DNA of 64,000 nucleotides. It comes from Scilla litardierei (Eukaryota > Streptophyta > Magnoliopsida > Asparagales > Asparagaceae). Within the stretch, counting starts at the first letter, position 1. Every line of letters begins with the position of its first letter. The stretch covers positions 199,117,641 to 199,181,640 of the forward strand of contig CM061139.1 in the NCBI GenBank assembly GCA_030789695.1. The letters are read 5' to 3'. A program made the translations under genes and the position numbers. This document shows, in pieces, positions 1-11,810 of the stretch. Under the pieces are notes generated by a model. The model was not told the origin of the DNA and did not search any database. It was given only the letters and a program-made list of their open reading frames with translations.

Positions 1-1252
1 TCATGGGGCACGGGCATGACAATCATATACCCAAAACACTCTTTATAGTACTTTTGGAGCAGGATCAAACGTCTGGTAAACACTTCAGCAAACGTTTGGC
101 ATGGCAGCTTTTAGATTGCTAGACACAGCCTTAGGTCAACAGTCTGAAGGTCATTGACCAGATGTCTGAACAATGGTTCAGACGTCTGGCAAGTGAACTT
201 CAGACTACTGTACAATGAGTTGAGTTTTTGTTAACTCTCTGTTTTCTCACCCACATTTTCTTAGCAGTCTGATGACGGATGATCAGACGACTGAATAGTT
301 GATCAACCGTCTGATAATCTTTCATCGGACAACTGATTATTGGGAGATTGGACAAAATTTTGTGTTTGTCCATCTCTACTATCAGCCGTCTGATACTTTG
401 TTCCCAAACGTCTGAACAGTTGATCAGCCGTCTGGGAACACTTCACCAGACTCCTGATGACTAGATTTTTGTTCGTTTATAGCCATTAGACTACGGTTTT
501 CATAGGTTGTTTTCTTGGTTTCCATGCATTTTTGGGGCCATATTTAAGACTCAATTGAACTGCATTTTTGGCACAAATGCTTATCATATAAAACCCATTT
601 TAGAGCCAAAAATCCACGATCATTTTCTTTCTCCCATTCCCTCTTTCAATCTTAAGGGTTATTTATTGATCTTGCATCAATGGGAGAAATTTTCCAAGTG
701 CACACAAGCTACAACTTCAGCACTTTGTTTGTTTCACGCTTTATGCCTTCATCTTTACAATAGGTAAATCTATTCAAGGCATAGGTAAATGTGTTAATTG
801 TGTTTACAATTTCGTTTTAACATAGCTCTCGGGTTGTGAGAGCATTGTGGATGGTTTAGTCCATTGTAACCTTGGAGGGTTTACTCCTCGATATCCCGGT
901 TTAGGGATTATACTCTATTTAAGTTTAGTGCCCTGGCTTAGGGAGCATTAGTAGAAATTCACCACTTGGGTTTACAAGGATGGGACTTGAGTAGGTTCGC
1001 CGATGTAGGGATCCGAACCAGGTTACATACCACATTTGTGATTGTATTTTCTCTATGGGATTGTGTTGCAATTATTATTCTGCACTTGCTTAATTATTTT
1101 AATTAGCATTTTAATTGCCACTACACTATTCAACACCTCCTCTAGTGCTTTGCTTAGTGTTCAAGGAACCTACAACCAGCTCAGTGAATTTAAGGCTTGG
1201 ACATTAACCTCTAGCATCATGCCTATAAGAAGCCTCTCAGACAATAAGGGGA
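1..1252 (+). mobile_element. Sirevirus-like Ty1/copia LTR fragment plus leader
   Basis: Positions 60-450 hold an array of the inverted motif CAGACG/CGTCTG in varied contexts, such as TCAGACGTCTGG and GATCAGCCGTCTGA. A TATA-like CATATAAAACCC follows near 585. The block around 960-1030 (GGATGGGACTTG through GATCCGAACCAGG) has the layout seen in the complete solo LTR at 55381-57085 near 56690-56735. The LTR appears to end at 1174 after a TTCAACACCTCCTCTAGTG block, which is typical of the 3' end of Sire-type LTRs. 1175-1252 would be the internal leader. The left side is cut by the window and the right side by a gypsy remnant. No coding sequence is supported. Exact boundaries are inferred. Confidence 0.6.
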
Positions 1253-1731
1253 TGTAACGACCCGCTCTCAGGGGGCCATTACTTATTTGATTTATTCGCA
1301 GGTCTGCAGTTAACCAGTGAAACCAATATAGCCACGATGCAGAGATGTACAATAATACTCAAAGCAACGTACATTATTACAGTCCATAATACAACAACAA
1401 ACAGTACTCTCTCACCAAATACATGAAAGTAAAGCGGAAAGAAAATGCGGAAAGGAAATACATAGTATAGTACACACACCAACTCAAACAACTAGAAGTC
1501 TGCAGTCTCCGGGTCAAACTCTGCCTCCTCAAAACTCAGGAGTCTGAAGTGATTAGTTGATACTCTTGTGCCAAGATCCATTCTTCTAAGAGCACTCCAA
1601 TGTTAGGTCATATTCATTCATTTCACAACAAATCATCCAATCGAGCCTGAAGCTCAAGTGACGTGGTGCGAAAAGTGCCTTCGATTCTGGTTGAGTGTCT
1701 GATAATAGATCAAATAAAAACTCGAGGACAT
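1253..1731 (-). mobile_element. Gypsy remnant, left part (LTR fragment and pre-RT region)
   Basis: 1253-1539 is nearly the same as 9202-9489. Both begin TGTAACGACC or TGTGACGACC and read as the 3' end of a minus-strand gypsy LTR. 1550-1731 read on the minus strand encodes decayed pre-RT polyprotein, with a recognisable stretch near DLLSDTQPESKA that resembles the segment between gypsy protease and reverse transcriptase. The reading continues across the inserted element to 8600, so this is the left half of one old element split by the insertion at 1732-8599. Confidence 0.7.
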
Positions 1732-2192
1732 TGTCACGCCCCGCTTCCCTAAAATGGAGGCGAGACATGAGAAGGTCCGCACAAACGAGAAGCGGTGAAG
1801 CTACACGCTTGATAAGCGTCAAACTCTGAAAATGTGCAGGTCCCTGTAAATGCAAACGGAACAAAGATAATAATAATATGGTAACGGAGACTGATAAAAG
1901 TTAACCAATCTCAAAATTTGTCCACAATAATATTCAACATCACAGAAAAGCCACCAGGCTAAAAGAAAGAGTCTAGGCCCAACATGGCCAACAAAAGCCA
2001 ACACGAACAAAGTATAGGTGCTACGCACCGACAACTAACGCAGTCTAAACAACAACACAAACAGTCTCTACGACTGATCTCCCGTGTCCTCAAACTCCTC
2101 GATGAACGCGGGCTCTGACTCAGCGTCAGCGAACACCACGTCCTCAGCAGCGACCTCAGGCTCAGGATCTAACATGTGTCACCCAAAAGAGA
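1732..2192 (-). repeat. Truncated 3' LTR of the gypsy element
   Basis: This stretch matches 6238-6695 of the 5' LTR almost base for base. It then stops at CACCCAAAAGAG, where the 5' LTR continues into U3 and this copy runs straight into integrase coding sequence. About 1.9 kb of U3 plus the C-terminal end of pol are therefore missing, removed by one internal deletion whose junction lies at 2180-2195. Confidence 0.85.
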
Positions 2193-4800
2193 ACTCCACC
2201 AGATGTAAATGGTCCTCCCACGAACCCTTGAAATCCAACATGCACGCCCTCAGCATGTCCTCCAAGATCTGAATCGTCCTCTCGGACTGGCCATCCGTCT
2301 GCGGATGGTACGCCGTACTGAAACTCAGACGCGTACCCAAACTCTTCTGCAAACTCTGCCAGAACTGAGATGTGAACCTCGTGTCCCTGTCCGACACGAT
2401 ACTCACGGGGACTCCGTGAAGTCGTACGATCTCCTCCATGTATCTCCTCACTAGCGCCTCAGTGGACTGTCCTACTCGGAATGAAATAAAGTGCGCGAAT
2501 TTGGTTAATCGATCTACGATCACCCAAATCGCGTCATTCTGCTTCGGACTCCGAGGCAGTCCAGTCACAAAGTCCATAGTGATGTGTTGCCACTTCCACT
2601 CTGGAATCGGAAGCGGTTGTAGCAACCCTGCCGTACGCTGATGCTCTGCCTTCACTTGCTGGCAAACCAGACACTTGGCTACACTCCGAGCCACACTCCT
2701 CTTCATGCCATGCCACCAAAAATTCAGACGAAGATCCGTGTACATCTTGGTCCTACCAGGATATACAGAATACGGCGAACTGTGTGCCTCAACCAGCAAC
2801 TCCTCTCTAATATCCCCAGCTGGCACACACAACCTAGCTCCATACCTCAGCGAGCCATCCTCATGAATCAAAAAGTCAGTCCGTAGACCGGCTTCTACCT
2901 GCTCCCGAATCTTTACCAGCTTCGGATCTCCAGCCTGGCCAGCCTTGATCCGATCCACGATCGTCGACTGTATCCGCATACACATCAACGGAGAAGCCTT
3001 CCCAAGAAAAACAATCTCAATTCCAGACACGCAAAAATCCTGCTGCAATCTCCACTGCGAATTCAACATCATCACTGATGGAAGCCTACTCAGCGCATCC
3101 GGAACCACATTCACCTTGCCGGGGTGATACTGCAAATCGATCTCATAATCCGACATGAGCTCCAACCATCGACGCTGTCGCATGTTGAGCTCCTTCTAAG
3201 TATAAATATACTTCAAGCTTTTGTGATCGGTGAAGATCTTCACTTTCTCACTCAGCAGGAAGTGCCTCCAAATCTTGAGCGCAAACACGACAGCAGCCAA
3301 CTCCAAGTCGTGCGTCGGGTAATTCTTCTCATGAGTCTTGAGCTGACGCGAAGCATATGCCACAACATGCCCGTGCTGATGCAACACACAACCGAGACCC
3401 TTGCCAGAAGCATCACAAAAGATCTCAAATCCTCCACTGCGATCAGGCACAACAAGAACAGGGGCAGTCGTCAATCTCTCCCTCAGAACACCAAAGGCAT
3501 TCTCACAATCACCCGACCAAACAAAAGGTACATCCTTCCGCGTCAATCTGGTCATCGGCTCAGCAATACGGGAAAAGTCCTTAATGAAGCGCCGATAGTA
3601 ACCAGCAAGTCCAAGGAAACTCCGGATCTTAGATGCTGACTGCGGAACATGCCACTCTCTGATGGCCTTGATCTTCTCGGGATCCACTGAAAAACCATCT
3701 CCAGACACCACATGCCCGAGAAAAGCAACTCTGTCCAGCCAAAACTCGCACTTCGAAAACTTAGCATACAAACGATGCTTCCTCAAAAACTCCAACACTG
3801 TCCTCAAGTGCGAGGCATGCTCTTCCTCCGACTTTGAATAGATCAGAATGTCGTCAATAAAGATAACGACAAACTTGTCTAAAAAGTCGTAGAAAATCAG
3901 GTTCATCATATTCATGAAAACTGCGGGAGCGTTGGTTACACCGAAGGGCATAACTACAAACTCATAGTGTCCATACTTCGTCCTGAACGCTGTCTTCGGG
4001 ACATCTTCCTTCTTCACCTTCAGCTGATGATAACCACTCCTCAGATCCAACTTCCGAAACACCCTCGACCCTCCAAGCTGATCAAAAATATCATCGATGC
4101 GAGGCAACGGGTATTTATTCTTGATGGTCAATGCATTCAACTCCCTGTAGTCCACGCACATGCGACGCGAACCATCCTTCTTCTTCACTAGCAGCACCGG
4201 TGCTCCCCACGGAGACACACTAGGATTGATATAACCCTTCTGCAAAAGCTCATCCAGCCGCTTCCGTAATTCCTCCAACTCAGCGGGTGCCATACGATAA
4301 GGCGCTTTCGAAATCGGCTGCGCTCCCGGAATAAGATCAATCGAAAATTTGAGAGCTCGATCGGGTGGCAATCCAGACATCTCCTCGGGGAAGACGTCAT
4401 CGAAGTCCCGCACTACCGCTGGCCTCTCCAGCTCCATCTGCATAGCCACAAACTCCACCGGTCTGGCCTGAAATCTAACAGGGCCAAGCGAACTGCTATC
4501 CCGGCTGAACTCAAATACTGGATGTCCGGGAATCTCGAACACCACCTTCTTCCTCCGACAGTCGATCGTAGCATAGAAGCTCGCAAGCCAATCCATCCCA
4601 AGGACCGCATCATAGTTGATGATGTCGTGGACAATGAAATCAGCGTAAAGCTCATGTTCACAGACCACCAACGAGTAAGAGTTGCAACCACGATGCACCG
4701 TGACCACGCCATTCCCTGTAACGATATTCCAACTCTTGGAAAGATGGGACGTCGCCAAGGAATGCTTCTCCACGAAGCGCAGCGCCAAAATGCACATCAA
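2179..4800 (-). pseudogene. Gypsy pol: protease remnant, reverse transcriptase, RNase H, integrase
   Basis: Two ORFs in one frame (4800-3196 and 3183-2179) are separated by an in-frame TAG at 3198-3196. Order: C-terminal protease (AVLGMDWLA), RT with [26 protein letters not shown], the MPFG turn and the catalytic FIDDILIYS, RNase H ([15 protein letters not shown] through [10 protein letters not shown]), then integrase. In integrase the catalytic triad is visible (MDF, SDRDTRF, QSERT), while the second zinc-ligand His near YSVYPG appears replaced by Tyr. The protease DSG/DTG active site is absent upstream of 4800. Integrase stops at 2179 where it fuses to LTR sequence, so its C-terminal domain is lost. 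Confidence 0.9.
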
Positions 4801-4930
4801 TGCACCTTAGTCAAAGAGGTCTCGTGCAGGAAATGTGCACACCAGAATCACACCTACAAACAGTCTAACAATCAAGCCCCATTCTAGCAAACAATCATGT
4901 ACAAGCAACGACATAATCTAACAAACAAAA

Positions 4931-6094
4931 CTAAATAAGAAAGAAATAGCTAGATTGAGGATTACCTGCGATAACCTCATCCACAGCCATGCTCTCCACC
5001 TCAGACATCAGAAAAGCCTGCCGCCTCGGCTGAAAAGCCTGCTGAAAGGCATGTCTCTGTGGAACAAGAGCTGCTCCACGTCCAGCAGGAACAGGCGCTC
5101 TCTGCTGCAACGGCTGTGCTGCAACAGTTGCTCTCCAAGGCTGCTTCGACTTCTGGCAGTCCTTCATGGTATGGGTAGGATCTCCACAGACAATACACTG
5201 GCCCAAAAATCTCCTACACTGCTCCTTGATATGCCCGGTCTTGCCGCAGAAATGGCAAGTCTTCTGAATAGGCCCTCCTGGCCTCTTGAACTGCACCAGC
5301 TGATTAGGCTTGAAACCAGGCCTAACCACCGCTCTGGCCTGCTCCATAGGCCTCTTCCCAGCTCCAGCAACATGTCCTCTCCTCTGGTTCACAATCAGCT
5401 CCTGCCTCCGTGCCGCTATCAGAACCTGCTGATAGGACTCCAGATCAGAGGAAGACACAAAACTCTGAAGCTCCAAAGCAAGCCCCTGCAGGAACCTCTG
5501 AGCCCTCTCATCAGTATCCTGCACCATCTTCGGTGCGAACCGACTCGGCCTGGTGAACTCCTGGTGGTACTGATCCACCGACGAGCTCCCCTGCTTCAAA
5601 TCAATGAAGCGCTGCAACATCTCTCTCCGGACAGCCTTCGGAAAATATTCCTGGTCAAATCTGGGCTTGAAGGTAGCCCAAGATATCTTCTCCTCCAACA
5701 GCTCCTCCTCAGCATCCCACCAGTTCCGAGTGTTGTCCCTCAGCTGCCTCTTTGCCAAGTCAACCCATCCAACCTCGTTGACCTTGGATATCTTCAAATT
5801 GTCCTCAATATTCTTGACCCACTCGTCAGCAGTTAGAGGACCTTCAGTACCATCAAAATATGCAGGACCCAGCTCTCGAAACTGCTTCGCTCCTGGCTCG
5901 GAACGAGGGGCCTCCGGAACAGCCTGAGCAGCTCAAACAACTGGAGCATTCTGGACTTGCAGGAGCACGCCCTGCTGCACCTGCATCATCTGAAGCATCA
6001 TCCGCATCATCTCCCCATTGGTGGGATCCCGATCAGGCTCCTCGTCATGAGGGGGCGCACCACCACCTCCGCGGGTATTCCGTCTTCCTGCCAT
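4931..6094 (-). pseudogene. Gypsy gag with two CCHC zinc knuckles
   Basis: The ATG is at 6094-6092 (MAGRRNTRG) and the frame runs to 4931, with an in-frame TGA at 5935-5933, codon 54. The Retrotrans_gag core is seen in the WWDAEEELLEE to FPKAVRREMLQRF region. Two CX2CX4HX4C knuckles follow (CHFCGKTGHIKEQC and CIVCGDPTHTMKDC), which bind RNA for packaging in this family. The last residues (about 4931-4965) run into sequence that looks like an intron donor (CGCAG/GTAATCC). Between this end and the next pol reading at 4800 the protease active-site segment is missing. The TGA makes gag non-functional as it stands. Confidence 0.88.
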
Positions 6095-6237
6095 CTAATG
6101 ACACAGAGAACGAAACAATTAGACTCATAGCTTATGACTCGGATGTCGAATTCTCATTTGTGGACACCAAATATTATTATCGTTATTCCGGTAATCGCAG
6201 TTATAGAAGAGGACCTGCATGAGCCACCAACAAAACA

Positions 6238-8599
6238 TGTCACGCCCCGCTTCCCTAAAATGGAGGCGAGAAGTGAGAAGGTCCGCACAGACGTGAAGCG
6301 GTGAAGCTACACGCCTGATAAGCGTCAAACTCTGAAAATGTGCAGGTCCCTGTAAATGCAAACGGAACAAAGATAATGATAATATGGTAACAGAGACTGA
6401 TAAAAGTTAACCAATCTCAAAATTTGTCCACAATAATATTCAACATCACAGAAAAGCCACCAGGCTAAAAGAAAGAGTCTAGGCCCAACATGGCCAACAA
6501 AAGCCAACACGAACAAAGTATAGGTCTACGCACCGACAACTAACGCAGTCTAAACAACAACACAAACAGTCTCTACGACTGATCTCCCGTGTCCTCAAAC
6601 TCCTCGATGAACGCGGGCTCTGACTCAGCGTCAGCGAACACCACGTCCTCAGCAGCGACCTCAGGCTCAGGATCTAACATGTGTCACCCAAAAGAGTAAA
6701 TGGCACATGTCAGCAAGTCTAAAAGACTTGGGCAAGGAAACTGAAAGGAAGGTAAACTAACAACCTAGCAGTTATAGTATGATGCATAGCATGGTAAGTA
6801 TAGGATGGAAGTAACAAGTAAGGTAAAGTGCAAGTAACAAGTAACAAGTAGCAAGTATGACATGGATGACAAGTTTTACAAGTATAAACACGGACAAGTA
6901 CAAGTCAAGTAAATCACGTCAAGTAAACACGTCGTGCACAGAGATTACGTCTTCTGGCTAGAGTGGCTGATCGGGCCAACTCGTACACTCTGGTGATCGC
7001 TTATCCCTACCACTCCACGTGTATCGAGCCAGGGCCTTACCCTCGAACACGTAATGCTCGCTTCTGAATCACGAGCCAGGAAGTGTATTTGGCATAGGGT
7101 TGTGCCCGCTAAAAGAAGGTGCCTAGCCGGATCAAGTAGTACAAGTAATGTAGCGTGTGCTACGAATGCAACATTCAACATGGATAGCATGGCATATACA
7201 GATAATTCACGTACCGTTAGTTGAATTTAAACATGGCAGATAAGATGCATGGATGACAGGAAGTACAAATAATTAAAGTAGTCGGATCTAGCTTCGTTGT
7301 CAAGCTAGATCCTGAAACTTGCGCCTAGGCGAGTATCATTTCGTCGCCTAGTCTCTTTTACGCCTACAACAAGCAAATGGCCTAAAACCCTAAGTGGCAA
7401 GTTTCACTTGCCTGGCACCAAGGATGACGATCAACGGGGCACGTCACAAAATGTTAACTACGGAGATGGGATCGCTGTCATGGCAAAACAATATCAGAAC
7501 AATAACCAATCCAGATTTATTAGGGTTTAACAAAAATCACAAGGTGGGTTATGATGATATTAAAGGATCGACTTACTACCGTATCGTAGCGGAAGAACGA
7601 TGCCGAGCAAGCACGACAACGGGAGAACGATCCGAAGAACTATGGATCAGATCTGGAAAGGGGGAAAATCTGGAGAAATTGGGATTTGGGGGATTTTGGG
7701 GGATTTTGGGGTTGGACGGCGGCCTAAGGGAGGTGGCCGGCGCAAGAACGGCGAGAGGGAAGCTCCAAGGAAGAAGAAATGGCTTAGGGAATGTTGGAGG
7801 ATGATTTGGGGAAGAAATGGGCTCAGGAGAATGAAGAAAGAGTAAAAGAATCGAAGGGTTTAAATAGGAAATGAAACGGCGGCGGAAATGAAACCTAGGG
7901 TTACTGGGTCATTTAGTCGGTCAAAGAAGAGTTGTTGACCGACTAGTTTAAGAACTAGTCGGTCGGTCGACCAACTGTGACCGACTAAGAGCAAACAGTA
8001 ACTCGGTCGTCAAAAATGGTCAATGAACTAGTCGGTTAAAGAACAATGGCTGACCGACTAGTTTGCAACCTAGTCGATCGAAAAACGTTCTTAGACCGAC
8101 TAACGATAAACAGTAACTTAGGTGAAATTAATCAAAGGAACTAGTCGGTCTGAGAGCAAGTTCTGACCGACTAGTTTCACATCTAGTCGGTCGGTGGTTG
8201 TTCTTAGACCGACTAAGAGTAAACAGTAACTCCTGAATAATTGATTTAATGAACTAGTCGGTTCCAGAAGAGTTCCTGACCGACTAGATTGGAATCTAGT
8301 CGGTTGGTTCTCCTTCTTGAACCAACTAAAGTGCACGAAAAGTCTCGAATCGAAGCGCGAAGCTCCAGGAAGATTCCTACGGCTTCTAAGATCAACATAT
8401 CTCTAAGATATGAGCGATATGAAGCTCGTCACGAATGACTCACTCCAAACTCAACGATATAAGGAAGAAGCTAAAGAAACACAACGAAACAAACGAAAAC
8501 GAAAGCTACGGAGACAGAAAATCACACACATATGAGAAAATCCACCAAAACATATATATAATATAGATAATCCAAATACATGAAAAACCAGTCGTTACA
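6238..8599 (-). repeat. 5' LTR of the gypsy element (2362 bp)
   Basis: It is bounded by TGTCACG at 6238 and TTACA at 8599, giving TG...CA ends on the transcribed strand. It matches the complete solo LTR at 50685-53005 through most of its length. The U3 side holds a palindromic array (7914-8480), followed in transcription order by a TATA-like element near 7860. A leader with GGTGGCTCATGCAGG follows the LTR on the internal side (6210-6230). Confidence 0.9.
7914..8480 (-). repeat. Palindromic U3 module, gypsy 5' LTR copy
   Basis: Repeated pairs of ACTAGTCGGTC and its complement GACCGACTAGT are separated by 15-25 variable bases. A recurrent connector, AAACAGTAAC, follows each ACCGACTAA. The module's outer flank contains TTCTTGAACCAACTAA and ATCGAAGCGCGAAGCT (near 8310-8370) and a further stretch with AAGATATGAGCG. 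The same arrangement recurs in the copia LTR at 55081-57605. It lies just upstream of the TATA box in transcription order, so an enhancer or silencing role is possible (inference). Confidence 0.85.
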
Positions 8600-9489
8600 G
8601 ACATGATCCAAAGTAATCCTGGGAGATCATTCAGAAATACGTCCATGAGTTCTCGAATCACTTCAGGTTTCTATTGGCTCAACTTCTATCACAGTTGTCA
8701 CTGCCTCCGTAAGTTTGACCTGATCTTCACTAGCCCTTCTGATCTGCTTCTGTTGAACTCAAACTTCGGATGGTCAGAAATTAGAATGCTACCATCCTTA
8801 CAAAAGGATGTAGCCAGGGTATGTGTGAGCTAAGCACAACTATAAACACTCCAAGACTAAGAAGGACAATCGAGTTGCCATCACCAACTGAAGTGAGTAG
8901 ATAGTTTAACCTATGAAAAATCACTCTAACTGCTAGCAAAGGAGGTTACTAGGGAAGGTATATCCAAATAATGGAATACGAATTCCTAGACAATGGTTAA
9001 GAGTTCAAAGAAGAAGATGAGAATCAAGGAAGACCTATTGAAGATGGGTAATAAGGATGCTTCACCCGTATATATAATACAGGTGAACACTCGAGACGTC
9101 CTGTGCTCAAGAGTTCGATTTGAGTATTTTAAACTAAACATCCTGATCACACTATATTGTTTACGAGGTAGTTAGCGCGGATCTGCATGAACCACCAAAC
9201 TTGTGACGACCTGCTCTCAGGGGGCCATTACTTATTTGATTTATTCACAGGTCTACAGTTAACCAGTGAAACCAATATACCCATGATGCATAGATGTACA
9301 ATAATACTCAAACCAACGTACATTATTACAGTCTATAATGCAACAACAAACTGCACTCTCTCACCAAATACATGAAAGTAAAGCCGAAAGAAAATGCGGA
9401 AAGAAAATACATAATATATTACACACACAAACTCAAACAACTTGAAGTCTGCAGTCTCCGGGTCAAACTCTGGCTCCTCAAAACTCAAG
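8600..9489 (-). mobile_element. Gypsy remnant, right part (pol remnant, leader, LTR fragment)
   Basis: This continues the element begun at 1253. Minus-strand reading near 8605-8660 shows the ELMDVFLNDLPGL region that precedes gypsy RT, frameshifted by one base relative to the left half. At 9180-9201 the leader GCATGAACCACCAA resembles that of the intact element at 6210-6230, and 9202-9489 is LTR sequence matching 1253-1539. Gag and most of pol are gone. No open frame is left. Confidence 0.65.
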
Positions 9490-9587
9490 GGGCCGCTTCT
9501 GCGATTTGTTCGTTGGATGCCGGGGCCTTAAATAGAACCGTAGGTAAGTCACAATAATTCTAAACATAGAAAAGAAGCAGTACACTG

Positions 9588-9716
9588 TTGGATCCTGTGG
9601 ATGGTAAACAACACTAGGAGGGGTTGAATAGTGTTGTATAAAAATATTCTTTTTCGTTCTAATTGGTTAGCACAATTCAAAACCTTCTAATGTTGCCTAA
9701 AAAACCAAGTAGAGCA
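9588..9716 (-). repeat. Sire-like LTR 3'-end fragment
   Basis: TGTTGGATCCTGTGGATGG through ACTAGGAGGGG matches, in reverse orientation, the right end of the solo LTR at 55381-57085 (CCTTCTAGTGTTG to GGATCCAACA). Only about 129 bp are left before Tat-gypsy sequence begins. It marks a breakpoint between elements. Confidence 0.75.
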
Positions 9717-11705
9717 TTCTGCCTGATCGCTCCAGCCTTTTTAGATTCTTCTCGAGCGGCAGGTTGGTGTGGACAGCAATGGGGTGAGCCTGGAAGAATT
9801 GCCGGAGCTTCCTCGCCGTCGTGACGAGACAATATGCGACGTTTTCTATGGGGCTATAACAGGTCTCCGCGTCCCGGAGCACCTGGCTCGCATAGTAGAC
9901 CGGTCGTTGTATGCCTTTCTCTTCCTTGATCAGGGCCGAGTAAACGGCCTCTTCACTGGTGGCCAGGTACAGTCCCAACTGTTCTCCCTCCTCGGGCTTC
10001 CAGAGCAGCGGCGGGCTTTGTAGATAAGTCCGCATCTCCGCGAATGCTATGGTGCAGGCGTCGTCCTACTGGATAACCCTTCTATCAAATTTCTCCTCTG
10101 TGAGATCCTTCTACAGGACCATGAAGAATGGGAGCAACCTCTCCACGGACTTTGACGGGAACCTCTCTAGGGCGACGACCCTTCCGTTGAGCCGCTGCAA
10201 GTCTTGGATGGTCCGCGGTTCTGTCATGTTGATAAGGGCCGACACCTTGTCTGGATTCGCTTCAATTCCTCGCTTCGTTATCATGAAGCCAAGGAACTTC
10301 CCCGATTGCATGCCGAAGGTGCACTTCGCCGGGTTCAGCCAAGATCATACCGGCGCACCTTCTGGAAGGTCTCCTTCAGGTCGGCGAGGTGGTCTGGAGC
10401 CTTCTTGCTCTTAACCAGCATGTCGTCGATGTAGACTACCAGATTCCGCCTGATCTGTGAGCAGAAAATCTTGTCTACCATCCGCTGGTAGGTCGCCCCG
10501 GCGCTCTTCAATCCAAACGGCATCTTCGTGTAGCAGAAGGTGCTGTCGTCGGTGATGAAGGACGTCTTCTCCTCATCCGCCTTCGCCATCGGGTTCTGGT
10601 TGTAGCCCGAGAATGCATCCATATAGCTCAGCAACTCATAGCCGGATGCCTGGTCGACCAGATGGTCGATCCTCGGTAGCGGAAAGCTATCCTTCGGGCA
10701 CACCTTATTGAGATCCGTGAAGTTGACGCACATGCACCACTTCCCGCTGGTCTTCTTTACCAAGACGACGTTGGCTAGCCACTCCGGATAACTCACCAGC
10801 CTGATGAACTTGGCCTGGAGAAGGCGCTCTACCTCTTCGCCGGCTACCCTCCTCTTCTCTCCTCCTGCGCTCTTCTTCTTTTGTCGGACCGGTCGGGATC
10901 TCGGGTCCGCGTTCAGCTTGTGGAAGATCACTGCGAGATCCACTCCGGGCATGTCCGAGGGCGACCACGCGAATATGTCCACTCTCTCTCTAAGGAGATT
11001 GATCAGGTCCGCCCTCAGTGAGGTCGGAAGATGCGTGCCGATGGAGACAGTCCTGCCTTCCTCTGCGGCCACATGTACTTCTTCGACTTCCTCTGTGGGG
11101 GTTGGTCGCTGGTCGCAATAATCCTCCCATTCGTCGAGGAGATCGACCGATAAGGCTTGCTCCGGGGCCTTGTGCTTGGTTGATCCCATGTAGCAGCTCC
11201 GGGACAGCTTTTGGCTTCCCCGCACCTGGCCTACCCCACGCGGAGTTTGAAATTTAACCATCTGGTGCAGCAGGCTTAGGAGTGCTTCGATGGCGTTCAT
11301 GTATGGCCGTCCTATGATCCTGTTATACGTCGATGCAATGTCGACAACAACGAACTGCGTCATGTGCATGACGACTCTCGGCTCCTCCCCCAGCGACACC
11401 GGTAGTGTAATTACCCCGACAATGGGAACCGAGTGGCTGGTGAAGCCGACGATGGGTCCCGTGCAAGGCCTTAAGTCCATCGGCTTCAGCCCCATCTTCT
11501 CAACGGTTGACATGAACAGAATATCGCAGGAGCTTCCAGTGTCGATCAGGAGGCGGCTGATGATTGCCATCTCGATCTGGGCCTCGATGACGATGGCGTC
11601 GTCATGCAGTAGCTCGACCCCCTTCAGATCGTCATCTGTGAAAGTGATGGGAGGTCGAGCCACCGTCCTCCATTTCGCCCCATCGCCCAGGCCTGCCGCC
11701 ATCAC
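9717..11705 (-). pseudogene. Tat-type gypsy protease, RT and RNase H
   Basis: 11705-10335 encodes retropepsin with DTGSS, then RT with the PLPRIDHLVDQ, MPFGLKSAGATYQR and YIDDML motifs. A frameshift at about 10335-10311 moves the reading to the frame of the next segment (FLGFMITKRGIEANPDK), a stop at 10113-10111 follows, and RNase H continues in 10035-9717 (ALIKEEKGIQRPVYYASQ). The reading stops at the junction with the LTR scrap at 9716. Gag and this segment share one frame upstream of 10335, as expected for a gag-pol polyprotein. It cannot make functional enzyme. Confidence 0.88.
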
Positions 11706-11810
11706 CTGTCAAGCGTATGCCTTCTTGCCCGCAGATGACGCGTCCCCTGAGGACGGTCCACTGCATATCACATCTATGCGCATGACCGCTCTCAGCGGTC
11801 GAGGATCCTC

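Larger units (their letters stand above)
1732..8599 (-). mobile_element. Near-complete Ty3/gypsy retrotransposon with target-site duplication
   Basis: The element starts TGTCACGCCCC at 1732 and ends CGTTACA at 8599 and is flanked by GACAT on both sides (1727-1731 and 8600-8604). In minus-strand order it has a 5' LTR (8599-6238), gag (6094), pol (to 2179) and a truncated 3' LTR (to 1732). The single-ORF gag-pol layout, two CCHC knuckles and long LTRs resemble Tekay/Del-type chromoviruses, but that clade is an inference because the C-terminal part where a chromodomain would lie is deleted. Stops in gag and pol make it non-functional. It is inserted in an older gypsy remnant. Confidence 0.9.

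Noticed and set aside
1586..2034. ORFs starting MFRLHLQGPAHF and similar at 6125-6516
   Set aside because: They occur in both LTR copies of the gypsy element and are LTR sequence, not genes.
7914..8330. CRISPR-like look of the repeat/spacer palindromic arrays
   Set aside because: Spacing is irregular, repeats are inverted pairs, and the arrays are inside plant LTRs with target duplications; no cas genes.
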